Program-made: the position numbers and the translations under genes
Assembly: GCA_913776255.1 (NCBI GenBank)
Contig: CAJYLV010000008.1
Coordinates: 1 to 64,000, forward strand
Source: an uncultured Sphingomonas sp.
Lineage (GTDB): Bacteria; Pseudomonadota; Alphaproteobacteria; Sphingomonadales; Sphingomonadaceae
Direction: 5' to 3'
DNA: 64,000 nucleotides
Shown: piece after piece, positions 49,946 to 62,966 of the stretch
How positions within the stretch are numbered: position 1 is the first letter of the stretch
How the letters are laid out: the number at the start of each line of letters is the position of its first letter
The notes under the pieces: model-generated
Seen by the model: the letters and a program-made list of their open reading frames with translations, nothing else
Told to the model about the DNA's origin: nothing
Databases searched by the model: none

Positions 49946-50016
49946 CCCGGACCTTATCCGGAAACCCGCTTTTACCGTGCGCGCAATGAGAAGCGGGATC
50001 CTTGATCAGGTCCGGG
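49946..50016. repeat. Imperfect 26-bp inverted repeat after secA
   Basis: 49946-49971 (CCCGGACCTTATCCGGAAAC...) and 49991-50016 (AAGCGGGATCCTTGATCAGG...) are inverted copies with a few mismatches and 19 bases between. It stands 34 bases after the secA stop and may end its transcript. The rest of the gap 49758-50049 shows no gene. Confidence 0.6.
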
Positions 50017-50049
50017 ATAACCAGGCGAGGCCGATGGCGCGTTGCTGGC

Positions 50050-52785
<2,736 letters not shown>

Positions 52786-52874
52786 GGGCGTGATCCTGTA
52801 TCTGGAAGCGGCGCGGCGACGCCGGTGTCGGGCGGCCGCGCGGGAAGAAGTGGCGTGACGAAGCGGGCGGCGCG

Positions 52875-53141
52875 CTACTCGCGCCGGCGGCCCGCGAAGA
52901 TCGGCTCGAACGCCGCCAGCACGAACGCACGCGCGATCGGCGCGACGCGGCTGGCGACCGGCGTGGCGCGCGGCGGCGTCGGGCGCGTGGCGAGATGGCG
53001 CGCGGCGGAGGCGATAGCCGCGGCGCTCACCTGCTGCGCCATCGCCTGCGCGACCTGCGGCTGACGCGCGGTGCCGCCGACGCCGGTCAGCGCGGAGAGC
53101 AACGCGGAAAGGAGCAGCAACAAGTTCACGGGTGCGGACAT
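52875..53141 (-). CDS. Small Ala-rich exported or anchored protein, 88 aa
   Basis: From ATG 53141 the product begins with a hydrophobic segment ([21 protein letters not shown]). Low-complexity Ala/Arg/Pro sequence follows ([20 protein letters not shown]) and it ends [11 protein letters not shown]. The signal-like start is the best support. It lies 89 bp before secA on the same strand. No family recognised. Confidence 0.5.
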   Translation of the reverse strand: MSAPVNLLLLLSALLSALTGVGGTARQPQVAQAMAQQVSAAAIASAARHLATRPTPPRATPVASRVAPIARAFVLAAFEPIFAGRRRE

Positions 53142-53187
53142 AGGATGCACGCGCGGACACGTCCACCGCCCGCACGCAGGTAAACCA

Positions 53188-54042
53188 TCAATTTGGCGGG
53201 GGAAGCAGGGTTGTTCGATCTACCACCAACACATGCGCCGCTTTAGGCAAACCATCCTCGCCGCGAACAGGCAAGAACCGTTGGCCCGTATCGCAGGCAG
53301 TCCGCATCGGATGCCTCTTCTGCTCCGCTGCCCAATCACCGCTCAACGCCACGGTGCAGTTCGTCGGCACACCTGCTGCATCGACGGTCTGTCGTGTTTC
53401 GCGCAAGGAAAGCAGGCGGCTTGCCACCGGCGCAGCAGGCATCGGCGGCGGGGTATCGCCGTTACGGATCAGAAATTCGGACTGCAGCCGATAACTGCCG
53501 ACCGCCTTCACGTTCGCGCGCAACCCCGCCGGGTTGAAGCCACATCTGTTCAAATCGTTCGATTGCAGCTTGCCGTTTACGAGAGACTCGCAACCAATGA
53601 TGGTGTCGTCCGCGGCAATGGTTGTGATGTTAATGAAGTCGTTTGACTCGGACGGCAGGGGATAATCGGCTTCCCCCGGCAGCACCCAACGCACCGGCAT
53701 GGTCATCTCGCTTGCGACCGCGCGCCCCTTGGCATCGCGCGCCGGCTCGAACTTTCCCTTGGCGAGCAGGACATCGCAGGTGCCTTTCTCCAATGCCGGT
53801 GATCCGATTGAGATGTCGATGCGGCAAGCGGTCGGACGGCCGGTCGCGTCGATCGACACGATCGCGACCACTCGTCCCTGCTCGCCCGCCCGGATCGCTG
53901 ACGGAGGGTAATTGTCTGCCCCCAGCCACTCTCCGATATCGATCGGCACCGCCGCCTTCACCACGCGGGGCGAGTCCTTCCCCGCCGCCGGCATCGCTGC
54001 CGCCGCCACAACCAGCGCCGCCATCCACCCTTTGATCCGCAT
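53188..54042 (-). CDS. TonB C-terminal-domain-like exported protein
   Basis: From ATG 54042 the 284-aa product has a signal peptide (MRIKGWMAALVVAAAAMPAAG). A TonB-like domain follows (about 35-115): DNYPPSAIRAGEQGRVVAIVSIDATGRPTACRIDISIGSPALE is the typical start and strand of TonB C-terminal repeats. It continues to the family's ALGTGKFEPARD-like ending (LLAKGKFEPARDAKG) and MTMPVRWVL. It lacks a membrane anchor and the usual proline linker, so it is a periplasmic relative. The second half (about 120-284) has conserved cysteines but no known domain. It is divergent from argJ. Confidence 0.72.
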   Translation of the reverse strand: MRIKGWMAALVVAAAAMPAAGKDSPRVVKAAVPIDIGEWLGADNYPPSAIRAGEQGRVVAIVSIDATGRPTACRIDISIGSPALEKGTCDVLLAKGKFEPARDAKGRAVASEMTMPVRWVLPGEADYPLPSESNDFINITTIAADDTIIGCESLVNGKLQSNDLNRCGFNPAGLRANVKAVGSYRLQSEFLIRNGDTPPPMPAAPVASRLLSLRETRQTVDAAGVPTNCTVALSGDWAAEQKRHPMRTACDTGQRFLPVRGEDGLPKAAHVLVVDRTTLLPPPN

Positions 54043-54093
54043 CGCCTCACGCTCCCCCTTTGCCTGCCCCAACGGCAAAGCTAAGGCGAGGCC

Positions 54094-55320
54094 ATGTCGA
54101 CGTCCATCTCCCCGCTCGCCACGCCGTTCCCCGAAATGACGACCATCGCCGGTGTTACGCTGCGCGTCGCCCGCGCGCGCTACAAGGAATGGGAGCGCAC
54201 CGACCTGACCTTCGTCGAACTGGCGCCGGGCACGACGGTGGCGGGCGTGCTGACGCAATCGAAGTGCCCGTCGCCCGAGGTCGAATGGTGCCGCAAGGCG
54301 CTGGTGCTCGGCGAGGCGCGCGCATTGGTTGTCAATGCCGGCAATTCCAATGCCTTCACCGGCAATCGCGGGCGCGAGGCGGTCGAGGCGATCGCGGCGC
54401 AGACCGCGCAGGCGCTCGGCTGCCGCCCGTCCGACGTGTTCGTCGCCTCGACGGGCGTGATCGGCGTGCCGCTGCCGATCGACAAGGCGCAGGCCGGGCT
54501 CGCCGCAGCCTTCGTCGCGCCGGAAGCTGACTGGCGCGCGGCCGCCGAGACGATCGGTACCACCGACACCTATCCCAAGGGCGCGAGCGCGACCGCGGTC
54601 GTGGATGGTCGCACGATCACGATCGCGGCGATCATCAAGGGCTCGGGGATGATCGCGCCGGACATGGCGACGATGCTCGGCTTCATCTTCACCGACGCCG
54701 CGGTCGAGGCACCGTTCCTGCAGGCCGCGCTGTCGGCGGCGAACACGCGGACGTTCTCGTGCATCACCGTCGACGGCGACACCTCGACCAGCGACACGGT
54801 GCTGGCGTTCGCGACCGGCGCGGCGGGAAACACGCCCCTGTCCGGCGACGAGAGCGACGGTGCCGACGCGTTCCGCGCGGCGCTGGCCGACGTCTGCCGG
54901 CAACTCGCCTTGCTGGTGGTGCGCGATGGCGAGGGCGCCACGAAGCTGATCGAGATCACCGTCGAGGGCGCGGAGAGCGACCGCTCGGCGCACCGCATCG
55001 CGATGTCGATCGCCAATTCGCCGCTGGTCAAGACCGCGATCGCGGGCGAGGACGCCAATTGGGGCCGTGTCGTGATGGCGGTCGGCAAGGCCGGCGAGCC
55101 TGCCGAGCGCGACCGGCTGGCGATCCGCTTCGGCGCGACGCAGGTCGCCGAAGGCGGCCTGGCGGTGACCGGCTATGACGAGGCGCCGGTCGCGGCGCAT
55201 CTGAAGGGGCAAGAGGTGGAGATCGGGGTCGACCTCGGGCTGGGCGACGGCCGCGCGACGGTATGGACCTGCGATCTGACGCACGGCTACATCTCGATCA
55301 ACGCCGACTATCGGAGCTGA
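54094..55320 (+). CDS. argJ: Bifunctional glutamate N-acetyltransferase/amino-acid acetyltransferase
   Basis: The 408-aa product is ArgJ: GVTLRVARARYKEWERTDLT, VVNAGNSNAFTG, ASTGVIGVPLPID, then the self-cleavage site in KGSGMIAPDMATMLGF (cleavage before the Thr of ATMLG). Later GDTSTSDTVLAFATG and ANSPLVKTAIAGEDANWGRVV are also present. It recycles the acetyl group in arginine synthesis. It is divergent from the TonB-like gene across 51 bp. Confidence 0.96.
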   Translation: MSTSISPLATPFPEMTTIAGVTLRVARARYKEWERTDLTFVELAPGTTVAGVLTQSKCPSPEVEWCRKALVLGEARALVVNAGNSNAFTGNRGREAVEAIAAQTAQALGCRPSDVFVASTGVIGVPLPIDKAQAGLAAAFVAPEADWRAAAETIGTTDTYPKGASATAVVDGRTITIAAIIKGSGMIAPDMATMLGFIFTDAAVEAPFLQAALSAANTRTFSCITVDGDTSTSDTVLAFATGAAGNTPLSGDESDGADAFRAALADVCRQLALLVVRDGEGATKLIEITVEGAESDRSAHRIAMSIANSPLVKTAIAGEDANWGRVVMAVGKAGEPAERDRLAIRFGATQVAEGGLAVTGYDEAPVAAHLKGQEVEIGVDLGLGDGRATVWTCDLTHGYISINADYRS

Positions 55321-55326
55321 CGCGCC

Positions 55327-55907
55327 ATGCTGACGATCTGGGGGCGGCTGAACTCGCACAACGTCAAGAAGGTGGTCTGGCTCGCCGAGGAGGTAGGGCT
55401 GGCCTATCAGCGCCATGACGTCGGCGGCACGTTCCCAATGCGCTGATCCCGACGATCGAGGACGGCGCGGTCGTGCTGTGGGAGTCAAATGCGATCCTGC
55501 GCTATCTGGCGGCGCGGCACGGCGACGATGCGCTATGGCCTGCCGATGCAGTGCAGCGTGCGCTGGCGGATCGGTGGATGGATTGGCAATTCGGCTATGC
55601 CGAGGCGCAGCGGCCGGCGTTCCACGGGCTCGTCCGCCGCCCGCCCGAACAGCGCGACCCGGCGGCGATCAAGCAGGCGACCGAGGCCTGCAACCGGATG
55701 ATGACGGTGCTTGATGCCGCGCTCGCGACGCAGCCGTGGCTGTCGGGGGGCGCGTTCGGTCTCGGCGACGTCCCGATGGGGGTGTACGTCCACACCTTCT
55801 TCGCACTCGGGCTGGCGCGCGCGCCGGTGCCGCATGTTGCGGACTGGTATGAGCGGCTCAAGTCGCGACCCGGCTATGCCGCGAACGTGATGATCCCGCT
55901 GACGTAA
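55327..55907 (+). pseudogene. Glutathione S-transferase gene broken by an internal deletion/frameshift
   Basis: The gene starts well from ATG 55327 (LTIWGRLNSHNVKKVVWLAE, then GLAYQRHDVGGTF), the thioredoxin-like N-terminus of GST. It stops at 55444-55446 in the first frame. The second frame then resumes with PNALIPTIEDG (cis-proline region) and WESNAILRYLAARHG, and continues to a complete helical C-domain ending at 55907. Between GGTF and PNAL about a dozen family residues are missing. A deletion plus frame change fits. No single frame encodes the whole protein. It follows argJ by 6 bases. Confidence 0.75.
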
Positions 55908-56053
55908 GGGTTATCTGGCCGCTCGGCGTTCACGATGAAATGAGCAGGGAGAGTAATCGCCGGTCGCACGACATCGATCGTCATTGCGAGCGTGGCAGTC
56001 GGTGGCGGTAGCGTGGCGGCGCCCTGCGTCAGCAGCAGCGCCGCCCAGAACAT
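55874..56053 (-). CDS. Possible 59-aa exported peptide coupled to trxA
   Basis: The ATG at 56053-56051 shares one base with the trxA stop (TGATG). The frame encodes [20 protein letters not shown] and onward to VSGIITFAA, stopping at 55874, inside the 3' end of the broken GST gene. The N-terminus resembles a short signal. It also runs through half a dispersed repeat (55978-55994), which weakens the case. Coupling after thioredoxin is the main support. Confidence 0.3.
   Translation of the reverse strand: MFWAALLLTQGAATLPPPTATLAMTIDVVRPAITLPAHFIVNAERPDNPYVSGIITFAA
55978..55994. repeat. Partial copy of the 37.5-kb inverted repeat arm
   Basis: CGTCATTGCGAGCGT here matches the left arm of 37517-37546 and then diverges. 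It lies between the GST pseudogene and trxA. It looks like a decayed copy of the dispersed repeat. Confidence 0.6.
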
Positions 56054-56376
56054 CAGCCCAGCTCACCCTCGAGCCACGCCTTGATCCGCCCCTTGGGCTC
56101 GGCACCGACCTTGGTCGCGGCCGGCACGCCGCCCTTGAACAGGATCATCGTCGGGATGCCACGCACGCCGTACTGGCCGGGGGCATCGGGGTTTTCGTCG
56201 ATGTTGAGCTTGGCGATCGTCACCTGCTCGCCCAGTTCCTCGCTGATCTCCTCCAGCGACGGGCCGATCATCTTGCACGGCCCGCACCATTCCGCCCAGA
56301 AATCGACCAGCACCGGCTTGTCGGCGGACAGCACGTCGGACTGGAAGCTGGCGTCGGTGATCTTCTTGGTGGCCAT
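56053..56376 (-). CDS. trxA: Thioredoxin
   Basis: From ATG 56376 the 107-aa product has the full thioredoxin fold: [27 protein letters not shown] with the CGPC active site, [25 protein letters not shown] with the cis-proline, and the final helix. It reduces protein disulfides in the cytosol. The start follows AGGAG 7 bases upstream. It stands after addA on the same strand (47-bp gap), the usual order in sphingomonads. Confidence 0.96.
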   Translation of the reverse strand: MATKKITDASFQSDVLSADKPVLVDFWAEWCGPCKMIGPSLEEISEELGEQVTIAKLNIDENPDAPGQYGVRGIPTMILFKGGVPAATKVGAEPKGRIKAWLEGELG

Positions 56377-56423
56377 GTCATTCTCCTTCAATGCAGTGAA
56401 ACTAGGGTGCCGCGCTCCCGCGC

Positions 56424-59400
56424 TCAACCATCCGCGGCCAAGCTTTGCTCCGGGCCGGAGAAGCGCCGCTTGACGGGATCGAGCAGCGCGGCGGGCAGAT
56501 CGATCAACCGCGGCCCGGCGGTGTAGAGCAACGCCACCTCGACGCGTGTGTCGGGGAAGATCACTTCCAGCGCAGCGTGATAGGCGGCCATCTGGCGCAG
56601 ATGATAGTCGGGGACGTCCGCGACGCCGGCCGGCACGCTGCGCCCGGTCTTGTAATCGATCGCGCGGACGACGCCGTCGCCGATCAGCAGGCGGTCGACC
56701 GTGCCGGAGATGACCCGTCCGCTCGGCAGCGTGGCGGCGATCGGTGCCTCGGCAAGCGCCGCCGGACCGAACAGGTCGGCATGGGCCGGGTCGTCCAGCA
56801 CCGCCATGACCGGCGCGAGCACGTCATGCGGGGCATCGACCCCGCGCGCGCCGAGCCAGCGGAGCGCAGCGGCCTCCCGCATGCCCGGCGCGAGCGGGGG
56901 AAGCCGTTCGAACAGCGCATGCATCAGCGTGCCGCGGGCCGCCGCATCGCGCGCGCCCGGTGCGGGAGGCGCGTCGCTCACCGCATCGTCGCCGACCGAC
57001 GACGGGGTCAGCGGACGCGGCGGCTTGGCATCCTCCGGGGCCAGGCGGCGCGCCCAGGCGGGGAGCGCTACTGGGGCGTCCTCCACCTCCCCCGCCCCGC
57101 CTTTCGGCGCGACAGGGCGCGCGGGGGTGCGTCCGGCGAAGATCCGCTCACCCTCCCCCTCGACGCCCAGCGCGTCGAGCGTCCGCGCGGCGGCGGCATA
57201 CCAGCTCGATTCTGGCGGCACGCCCTGCCATTTCGCACTGAGCGAGCCGGCGATCACCAGCCGCTCCTCGGCGCGGGTCGCCGCGACATAGAACAGCCGC
57301 CAATGCTCCTGCCGCTCGCGCTCCTCGACCTGCGCGAGCGCGGCGTCGATCGCGCCGGCACGCTCCGCGCTGCGCGGCCGGAACACCGGAACGGGCTTCT
57401 CCAGTCCCTCGGGCGTCCACATCAGCGTCGAACGCGGGCTGGCATCGGGATCGGCGGTCGCGTCGGCGAGGATCACCAGCGGCGCCTGCAAGCCCTTCGC
57501 ACCATGCGCGGTCATCACCCGCACCGCGTCGAGCGGCGCGGCGGCGTCGCGGACGATCTCGACCTCGTCGCGCTCGAACCAGTCGAGGAACCGTTGCAGC
57601 GACGGGGTCGACCCGGTCTCGAAATCGAGCGCGGCGTTCAGCAGCTCCTCGATCGGATCGCGCGCCTCCTCGCCGAGCCGAGCCAGCAGCTTGCGCCGCC
57701 CGTCGAGCGGCCCCGACAGCAGCAACTCCAGAAACCGATACGGCGTGTCGTAATCGGCGCTGGCGAGCAGTCCGGCCAGTTCCGTCACATGAGCGGTGAA
57801 ATGGCGCGACAGGTGGCGCCACAGCGAGCCCTGCCGCTCGACCGCGCGCAGCATCAGCTCGTCCTGCGTCCAGCCGATCAGCGGCGAGACGAGCAGGCTG
57901 GCGAGGCTGAGGTCGTCGTCCGGCTGCAGCACGAACCGCACCGCGGCGAGCAGGTCCTGCACCGCCAGCGGTGCGGACAGCCGCAGCCGGTCGACTCCAG
58001 CCACCGGCACGCCCTCGGCATAGAGCCGCGCGACGAGTAATTGCGCCAGCTCGCCGCGACGCTTGACGAGGATCATCACGTCCTCGGGCCGGAGGCGGCG
58101 GCCCTTGCTCTCCAGCATCAGCCCGCCCTCTTCGGGCGGCCCAAGCCAGCGCTTGACCGCCTGCGCGATCCGCGTGGCGTTGGCGCGGACCGCATCGTCG
58201 ATCCAGCCTTCCTCGCCGCCATCCTCCGCCTCGGTCGCGCCCGCCGCGACCGGCGGCCAGAGCACGACCGCACCCGGACCGGTGACGCGGCTGGCGTGCG
58301 GCGGAATGTCCTCGGCCGCGCCGAGCCCGGCCGCGCCGACCGTCGCGATCGCCTGATCGACGAACTCCAGCACCGGTGCGGTCGAACGGAACGAGTCGGT
58401 CAGCGACAGGCGATCGAACGGCAGCCCGCGCTCGTGATCGGGCATCAGATCGTCGCCCGCGACCTGTTGCGCGAGCCGCTCGAAATGCCTTTCTGCCGCT
58501 TGAAAGAAAACCGGATCGGTGCCCTGGAAGCCGAAGATCGCCTGCTTCAGGTCGCCGACCGTGAATAGCGTCCGCACCGATGGCGCGTAGACGCCACGCC
58601 CGACGAAATATTCATCGACCAGCGCGCGGATGATCGTCCATTGCGCGACGTTGGTGTCCTGCGCCTCGTCGACCAGCACATGCTCGGTGATCTGGTCGAG
58701 CTTGTAGCGGATCCACTCGCCGATCCCTTCCTGCCGCAGCAGCGCGACCGCGGCGTCGATCAGGTCTTTGAAGTCGACCGCGCCGCTATGGCGTTTAGCG
58801 GCGGCATAGCCGCGCGCATATTCGCGCCCGACCTCCAGCGCCGCGCCGAGCCGGTCGGCATAGGCCGCACGGACGCGCAGCGACAGCAGCCCGCCGCACC
58901 AGCCGTGCATCCGCATCGCGTGATCGGCATAATCGGGATCGGCCGGCGCGCGCCCCTTGCCGAACGACAACGGATCGCCGTCCTTCTTCGCCCACACGCC
59001 GTGCAACTGGTCGAGTGTCGCGGCGCGCTCCTCGACGCCAGCCGCCAGCCACGCACCGATCGCCTCGGCGCGCTCGATGCCGCTCTTGGTGCCCCAGCCG
59101 CGGTTGAGCGCGGCGAGCGTGTCGAGCGTCGCCCGATCGATCGCGTCGTCGCCGCACGCGTCGCGGACGTGCGCCGCGACGTCGCCGAGCGGCAGCCCGA
59201 GCTGCGTGCGGACGAACGGTGCGATCCCGGCCGGGAGCGCCTCCAGCGCGTCGTGCGCGCGCGCGCAATCGGCGAGGAACTGCTCCGCGCCCTGTTCGCC
59301 GAGCCGGACGCTCAGCGCGCCGATCGTCTCGACCGGGCGGGTGCGTCCGTCGCGCTCGGCCTGCACCAGCAGATCGGAGAGCGCCTGCCGGCGGAGCAGC

Positions 59401-59873
59401 GCCTCCTCGCGCGGCTCGATTGGCCGGAAGCCGGGAACCAGCCCGGCCTCGATCGGAAAGGCGGCGAGCAGGCCCTGGCAGAAGCCGTGGATGGTCTGAA
59501 TGCGCAGCCCCCCGCCGGGCGCGTCGAGCACGCGCGCGAAGAGCGTGCGCGCGCGCGCGATCATCGACGGCGTCACCCGTTCGCCGAGCGCGGCGAGATC
59601 GGCCGCAAGATCGGTGTCGGGCATCCGCACCCATGCGGCGAGCTGGCGATTGACGCGCGCCGCCATCTCCGCCGCCCCGGCCTTGGTGAAGGTCAGGCAC
59701 AGGATCGCGCCGGGCTCGACGTCGCGCAGCAACAGGCGGAACACGCGCGCGGCCAGCACCTGCGTCTTGCCGGTGCCCGCGGACGCGGACAGCCAGACAT
59801 GCGCCTCCGGCCGGCTCGCACGAAGCTGCGCGTCCTTGAGCTGTGGGAGCGGGGTAACGGCGCGCGGGGTCAT
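56424..59873 (-). CDS. addA: Double-strand break repair helicase-nuclease AddA
   Basis: The 1149-aa product is AddA. The UvrD-type helicase has Walker [13 protein letters not shown] (29-40), [25 protein letters not shown], and [19 protein letters not shown]-terminal RecB-like nuclease lies at about 980-1100, with [11 protein letters not shown] carrying the catalytic Asp and Lys. With AddB it resects double-strand breaks to load RecA. It starts 118 bases after the addB stop across an inverted repeat, so the two are near but not overlapped. Confidence 0.95.
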   Translation of the reverse strand: MTPRAVTPLPQLKDAQLRASRPEAHVWLSASAGTGKTQVLAARVFRLLLRDVEPGAILCLTFTKAGAAEMAARVNRQLAAWVRMPDTDLAADLAALGERVTPSMIARARTLFARVLDAPGGGLRIQTIHGFCQGLLAAFPIEAGLVPGFRPIEPREEALLRRQALSDLLVQAERDGRTRPVETIGALSVRLGEQGAEQFLADCARAHDALEALPAGIAPFVRTQLGLPLGDVAAHVRDACGDDAIDRATLDTLAALNRGWGTKSGIERAEAIGAWLAAGVEERAATLDQLHGVWAKKDGDPLSFGKGRAPADPDYADHAMRMHGWCGGLLSLRVRAAYADRLGAALEVGREYARGYAAAKRHSGAVDFKDLIDAAVALLRQEGIGEWIRYKLDQITEHVLVDEAQDTNVAQWTIIRALVDEYFVGRGVYAPSVRTLFTVGDLKQAIFGFQGTDPVFFQAAERHFERLAQQVAGDDLMPDHERGLPFDRLSLTDSFRSTAPVLEFVDQAIATVGAAGLGAAEDIPPHASRVTGPGAVVLWPPVAAGATEAEDGGEEGWIDDAVRANATRIAQAVKRWLGPPEEGGLMLESKGRRLRPEDVMILVKRRGELAQLLVARLYAEGVPVAGVDRLRLSAPLAVQDLLAAVRFVLQPDDDLSLASLLVSPLIGWTQDELMLRAVERQGSLWRHLSRHFTAHVTELAGLLASADYDTPYRFLELLLSGPLDGRRKLLARLGEEARDPIEELLNAALDFETGSTPSLQRFLDWFERDEVEIVRDAAAPLDAVRVMTAHGAKGLQAPLVILADATADPDASPRSTLMWTPEGLEKPVPVFRPRSAERAGAIDAALAQVEERERQEHWRLFYVAATRAEERLVIAGSLSAKWQGVPPESSWYAAAARTLDALGVEGEGERIFAGRTPARPVAPKGGAGEVEDAPVALPAWARRLAPEDAKPPRPLTPSSVGDDAVSDAPPAPGARDAAARGTLMHALFERLPPLAPGMREAAALRWLGARGVDAPHDVLAPVMAVLDDPAHADLFGPAALAEAPIAATLPSGRVISGTVDRLLIGDGVVRAIDYKTGRSVPAGVADVPDYHLRQMAAYHAALEVIFPDTRVEVALLYTAGPRLIDLPAALLDPVKRRFSGPEQSLAADG

Positions 59874-59887
59874 GACGGCGATGCTTC

Positions 59888-59983
59888 CGTCATCCCCGCG
59901 GCGGCGGGAATCCAGAACCCCGGCCCGCCGCGATCGAAGCGAGCCATCGTCGTCGCTGGCTTCCCGCCAGCGCGGGACTGACG
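59888..59983. repeat. Imperfect 28-bp inverted repeat between addB and addA
   Basis: 59888-59915 (CGTCATCCCCGCGGCGGCGG...) and 59956-59983 are inverted copies with about six mismatches, 40 bases apart. This is a common intergenic palindrome of the group. It lies between addB and addA on their shared transcript and could set their relative expression. Confidence 0.6.
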
Positions 59984-59990
59984 ATTGAAC

Positions 59991-62966
59991 TCAAACATCG
60001 CGGCCATACCATTCGTCGCGCCGCATCAGCTGGTCATACTCCGCATAGGGAGCGAACTCGGGGTGGAGCTTCGCCGTGAATGCTTCTTCCCCGGTCAGCC
60101 AGCGCGCCGCCGCCTCCGCGAAGCTGTCGCGTGCGGCACGGACGAAATCGTCGGTCACGATCCGGCCCCCCTTGCCGGCTGGATCGGCGGGGCTCGACAC
60201 CGAACCGAACGAGTCGCCCTTCTTGGCGAGCGACCAATATTCGAAGGCACTCGCCTCGCCGGTGACACCGGCGAACCCGCCCGCTTCGGCGATCGCCCCG
60301 AGCAAGCCGAGCTGCAGATTGAACCCGCCCCGCACCGCCGCGACCGAGGGCGCGTTTCCGGTCTTGTAGTCGACGATCCCCAGCCCGCCGTCGGGCATCC
60401 GGTCGATGCGATCGAAGCGTCCGGCCAGTTCGATCCCGGACAGCTCGGCAGTGCCCCGCCCCTCGACCGCGAGCACATGCCGGCCCGCCGCGCGGTCGGC
60501 GAGCGTCTTGCCCGCGACCCATTCGAACGCCGCGATCAGCCGCGGCTGCCACAGCGCGCGGAGCAGCGGGTGCGTCGCCGGATCGGCGAGCAGCGTCAGC
60601 GCACGCGGGAGCAGCTTCTCGGCATCGCACCCATCCTCGCGTGCCCAGGCCTCCAGCACCGCATGGACGGCGGTGCCGCGCCAGGCCGCGCTGGGGTCGG
60701 CGTCGACCGGATCGAGCGCCGACAGCTTCAGGATACGCCGCGCATAGAAGGCGAACGGATCGGCCTTGAGCCGGTCGACCTCCGTCACCGAGATCTGGCG
60801 CGGGCGCAGCCGTGCCGGCGGCAGTGGCGCTGGGCGGTCCATAGGCGTCGGTACGCGCGTGCCGTCGAGCGCGCGCGCCCACGCCGCCAGCGTCGCGTCG
60901 CGCGGAAAGCGCTCGCCGGTCATCGCCTCCAAACGCAGCCAGAAGCGCGAGGCGAGCGCAGGCGACCGCGCGTCGCGACGGGCGCGGGTCAGCACGACCT
61001 GCTTCGCACCGAGCGCCTGTCCGAAATCATGCGCGGCGACCCCGATCCCGCGATCCAGCCCCGGCAGCCCCAGTTCAGCGCGGACGCGCGGCGCGAGCCA
61101 CGGATCTGGCGCAGGCAGGCCCGGCCATGTCCCTTCGTTGAGCCCGGCGAGGATCATCAGGTCGGCGCGTTGCAGCCGCGCCTCCATCAGCCCGTAGATC
61201 GCCAGCCGCGGGTGGCGCTCGCGCGGCAGCAGCCGGATCGCGATCTCGTCCATCAGCATCCGCAGCAAGGGCGCGAACCCCGCCGGTGCGATGCGTTGCG
61301 GCCCGCGCGGTGCCTGCGTCTCCAGTCCGATCAGCAGATCGGCGGCGGCGCGCCCCGCCGGGCCACGCCACGCCTCCTCGCCCGCGAGCAGATCCGCCGC
61401 CTCGCGCAGGCACGCGACCAGCCCCGACAGGGTCGCCGTTGCCGCACCGAAGCCGCGCGCGACCGGTTCGAGCAGCGGTCGGGCCGCGCGCCACCATTCG
61501 GCGGCGGCGGCATGCGCCGGCACCGCGGCGAGGTGACGGTCGATCCCGTCGAGCCCCGGCGCCGGGCGCGGGCCGCGCAATGCCCGGTCGAGCCGCCGCA
61601 CGCCGTCGAGCCATTCGCCGCGCCCGTCGCCAAGACGAACGAGCGGATGCTTGAGCAGCGTCAGCAACGCCATCGGCGCGAAATCCTGCGCCGCGGCCTC
61701 GACGATCGCGGTCAGCAGCGTACCCGGCGGCAGGATCGCGAGCGCGCGCCCCGCGCTGTCGTCGACCTCGATGTTCCAGCGCCGGCAATGCGCCGCCACG
61801 CGCCGCGCGAGCATCCGGTCGGGGGTGACCAGCGCGGCAGTGAGACCCGGCGTCTCGACCGCCTCGCGCAGCTTGAGCGCGATCGCCTGCGCTTCCTCGG
61901 CCGGGGTCGCGAGCTCGACCGCCGTCACGCCGGTCAGGCGGCGGTCGGCGGCGTCGAGCCGGGTCCATTTGGCGGTGAAGCGCGCCGGCGCCAGCGCATT
62001 GGCGATCGCGCGCCCGCGCGCGACGGTCGCGTCATGCTCGCTGCCGGCGTTCCAGCGCGACACCTCGTCACGCGCGGCGCCGATCCGTTCGAGCAGCAGC
62101 TTGAGGTGGAATTGCGGATGCACCTCGATCGCGCGCGCGCGCAATCCGGTGACGGGATCGGGATCGTGCGGGCCGAGCGCCGTCCATTCCTCGTCGGGCA
62201 GCATCAGATCGAGATCGGCGAACACCACCATCCCCTGCGGGAGTTCGGCCACGGTGCGGAGCAGCCGCGCCACCGCGGGGGCGGAATCGGTGATCCCGGC
62301 GGCGCAGACGAACGTGTCCGGGGGCGCGGCGCGCCAGCGCGCAGCCTGCTGGTCGAGCAGGCGGATGCGGCGCTCGGCGGCGTCGATCGCGCCCAGCCGG
62401 TCACGCTCGGCCGGCCAGCGGTCGAGCAGGATCCGGAACAGCCGGAGCGCGGTTTCCCAATGATCCGACAGCCCCTCGCCGGGATCGATCGCGGCGAGCC
62501 GTGCCGGCGGCACTTCCTCGACGATCAGCTGGTCGAGCGTCGCGGCGAGATCGCCCGCGAGCCGCACCGCTTCCGCGGCATCAACCGGGCGTCCGGCAGC
62601 GGCGCGCTCCTCCTCGACCAGCCGCGCGAGGATCATCCGCCGTTGCAGCGGATCGATCGCCGGGGGCAGCGGCGGCGTGGCGTCGGCCGGGTCGAGCGCG
62701 GCGCCGACCCCGGCGTCCAGCTCCTCGCCGCTCAGCGCGACGATCCGCGGCAACAGCAGCGCGCCGCCGCTCGCGCGCACGAACGCCTCGCGCACCGCCA
62801 ATCCGCCGCGATTGTTGGGCACCAGCACTGTCCCGCGCGCCAGCGCCAGCCGATCGCCGCCGAACCGGCGCAACAGGCCCGCGACCAAGGCGTCGGCGAA
62901 GGCACGATGCGCCGGAATGGTATAGAGCCGCAGGCCCCGCTCGGCCGGCGGGACGGCGTCAGCCAT
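59991..62966 (-). CDS. addB: Double-strand break repair protein AddB
   Basis: The 991-aa product is alphaproteobacterial AddB. It has an inactive helicase-like N-terminus (YTIPAHRAFADALVAGLLRRF), FADLDLMLPDEEW and LNEGTWPGLPAPDPWLAPRVRAELGLP. A C-terminal nuclease domain covers about 740-960, with GLGIVDYKTGNAPS. No Walker A lysine is evident in the N-terminal part, as expected for the AddB type that lacks the iron-sulfur cysteines. It works with AddA. Its start overlaps the murU stop by 8 bases. Confidence 0.92.
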   Translation of the reverse strand: MADAVPPAERGLRLYTIPAHRAFADALVAGLLRRFGGDRLALARGTVLVPNNRGGLAVREAFVRASGGALLLPRIVALSGEELDAGVGAALDPADATPPLPPAIDPLQRRMILARLVEEERAAAGRPVDAAEAVRLAGDLAATLDQLIVEEVPPARLAAIDPGEGLSDHWETALRLFRILLDRWPAERDRLGAIDAAERRIRLLDQQAARWRAAPPDTFVCAAGITDSAPAVARLLRTVAELPQGMVVFADLDLMLPDEEWTALGPHDPDPVTGLRARAIEVHPQFHLKLLLERIGAARDEVSRWNAGSEHDATVARGRAIANALAPARFTAKWTRLDAADRRLTGVTAVELATPAEEAQAIALKLREAVETPGLTAALVTPDRMLARRVAAHCRRWNIEVDDSAGRALAILPPGTLLTAIVEAAAQDFAPMALLTLLKHPLVRLGDGRGEWLDGVRRLDRALRGPRPAPGLDGIDRHLAAVPAHAAAAEWWRAARPLLEPVARGFGAATATLSGLVACLREAADLLAGEEAWRGPAGRAAADLLIGLETQAPRGPQRIAPAGFAPLLRMLMDEIAIRLLPRERHPRLAIYGLMEARLQRADLMILAGLNEGTWPGLPAPDPWLAPRVRAELGLPGLDRGIGVAAHDFGQALGAKQVVLTRARRDARSPALASRFWLRLEAMTGERFPRDATLAAWARALDGTRVPTPMDRPAPLPPARLRPRQISVTEVDRLKADPFAFYARRILKLSALDPVDADPSAAWRGTAVHAVLEAWAREDGCDAEKLLPRALTLLADPATHPLLRALWQPRLIAAFEWVAGKTLADRAAGRHVLAVEGRGTAELSGIELAGRFDRIDRMPDGGLGIVDYKTGNAPSVAAVRGGFNLQLGLLGAIAEAGGFAGVTGEASAFEYWSLAKKGDSFGSVSSPADPAGKGGRIVTDDFVRAARDSFAEAAARWLTGEEAFTAKLHPEFAPYAEYDQLMRRDEWYGRDV

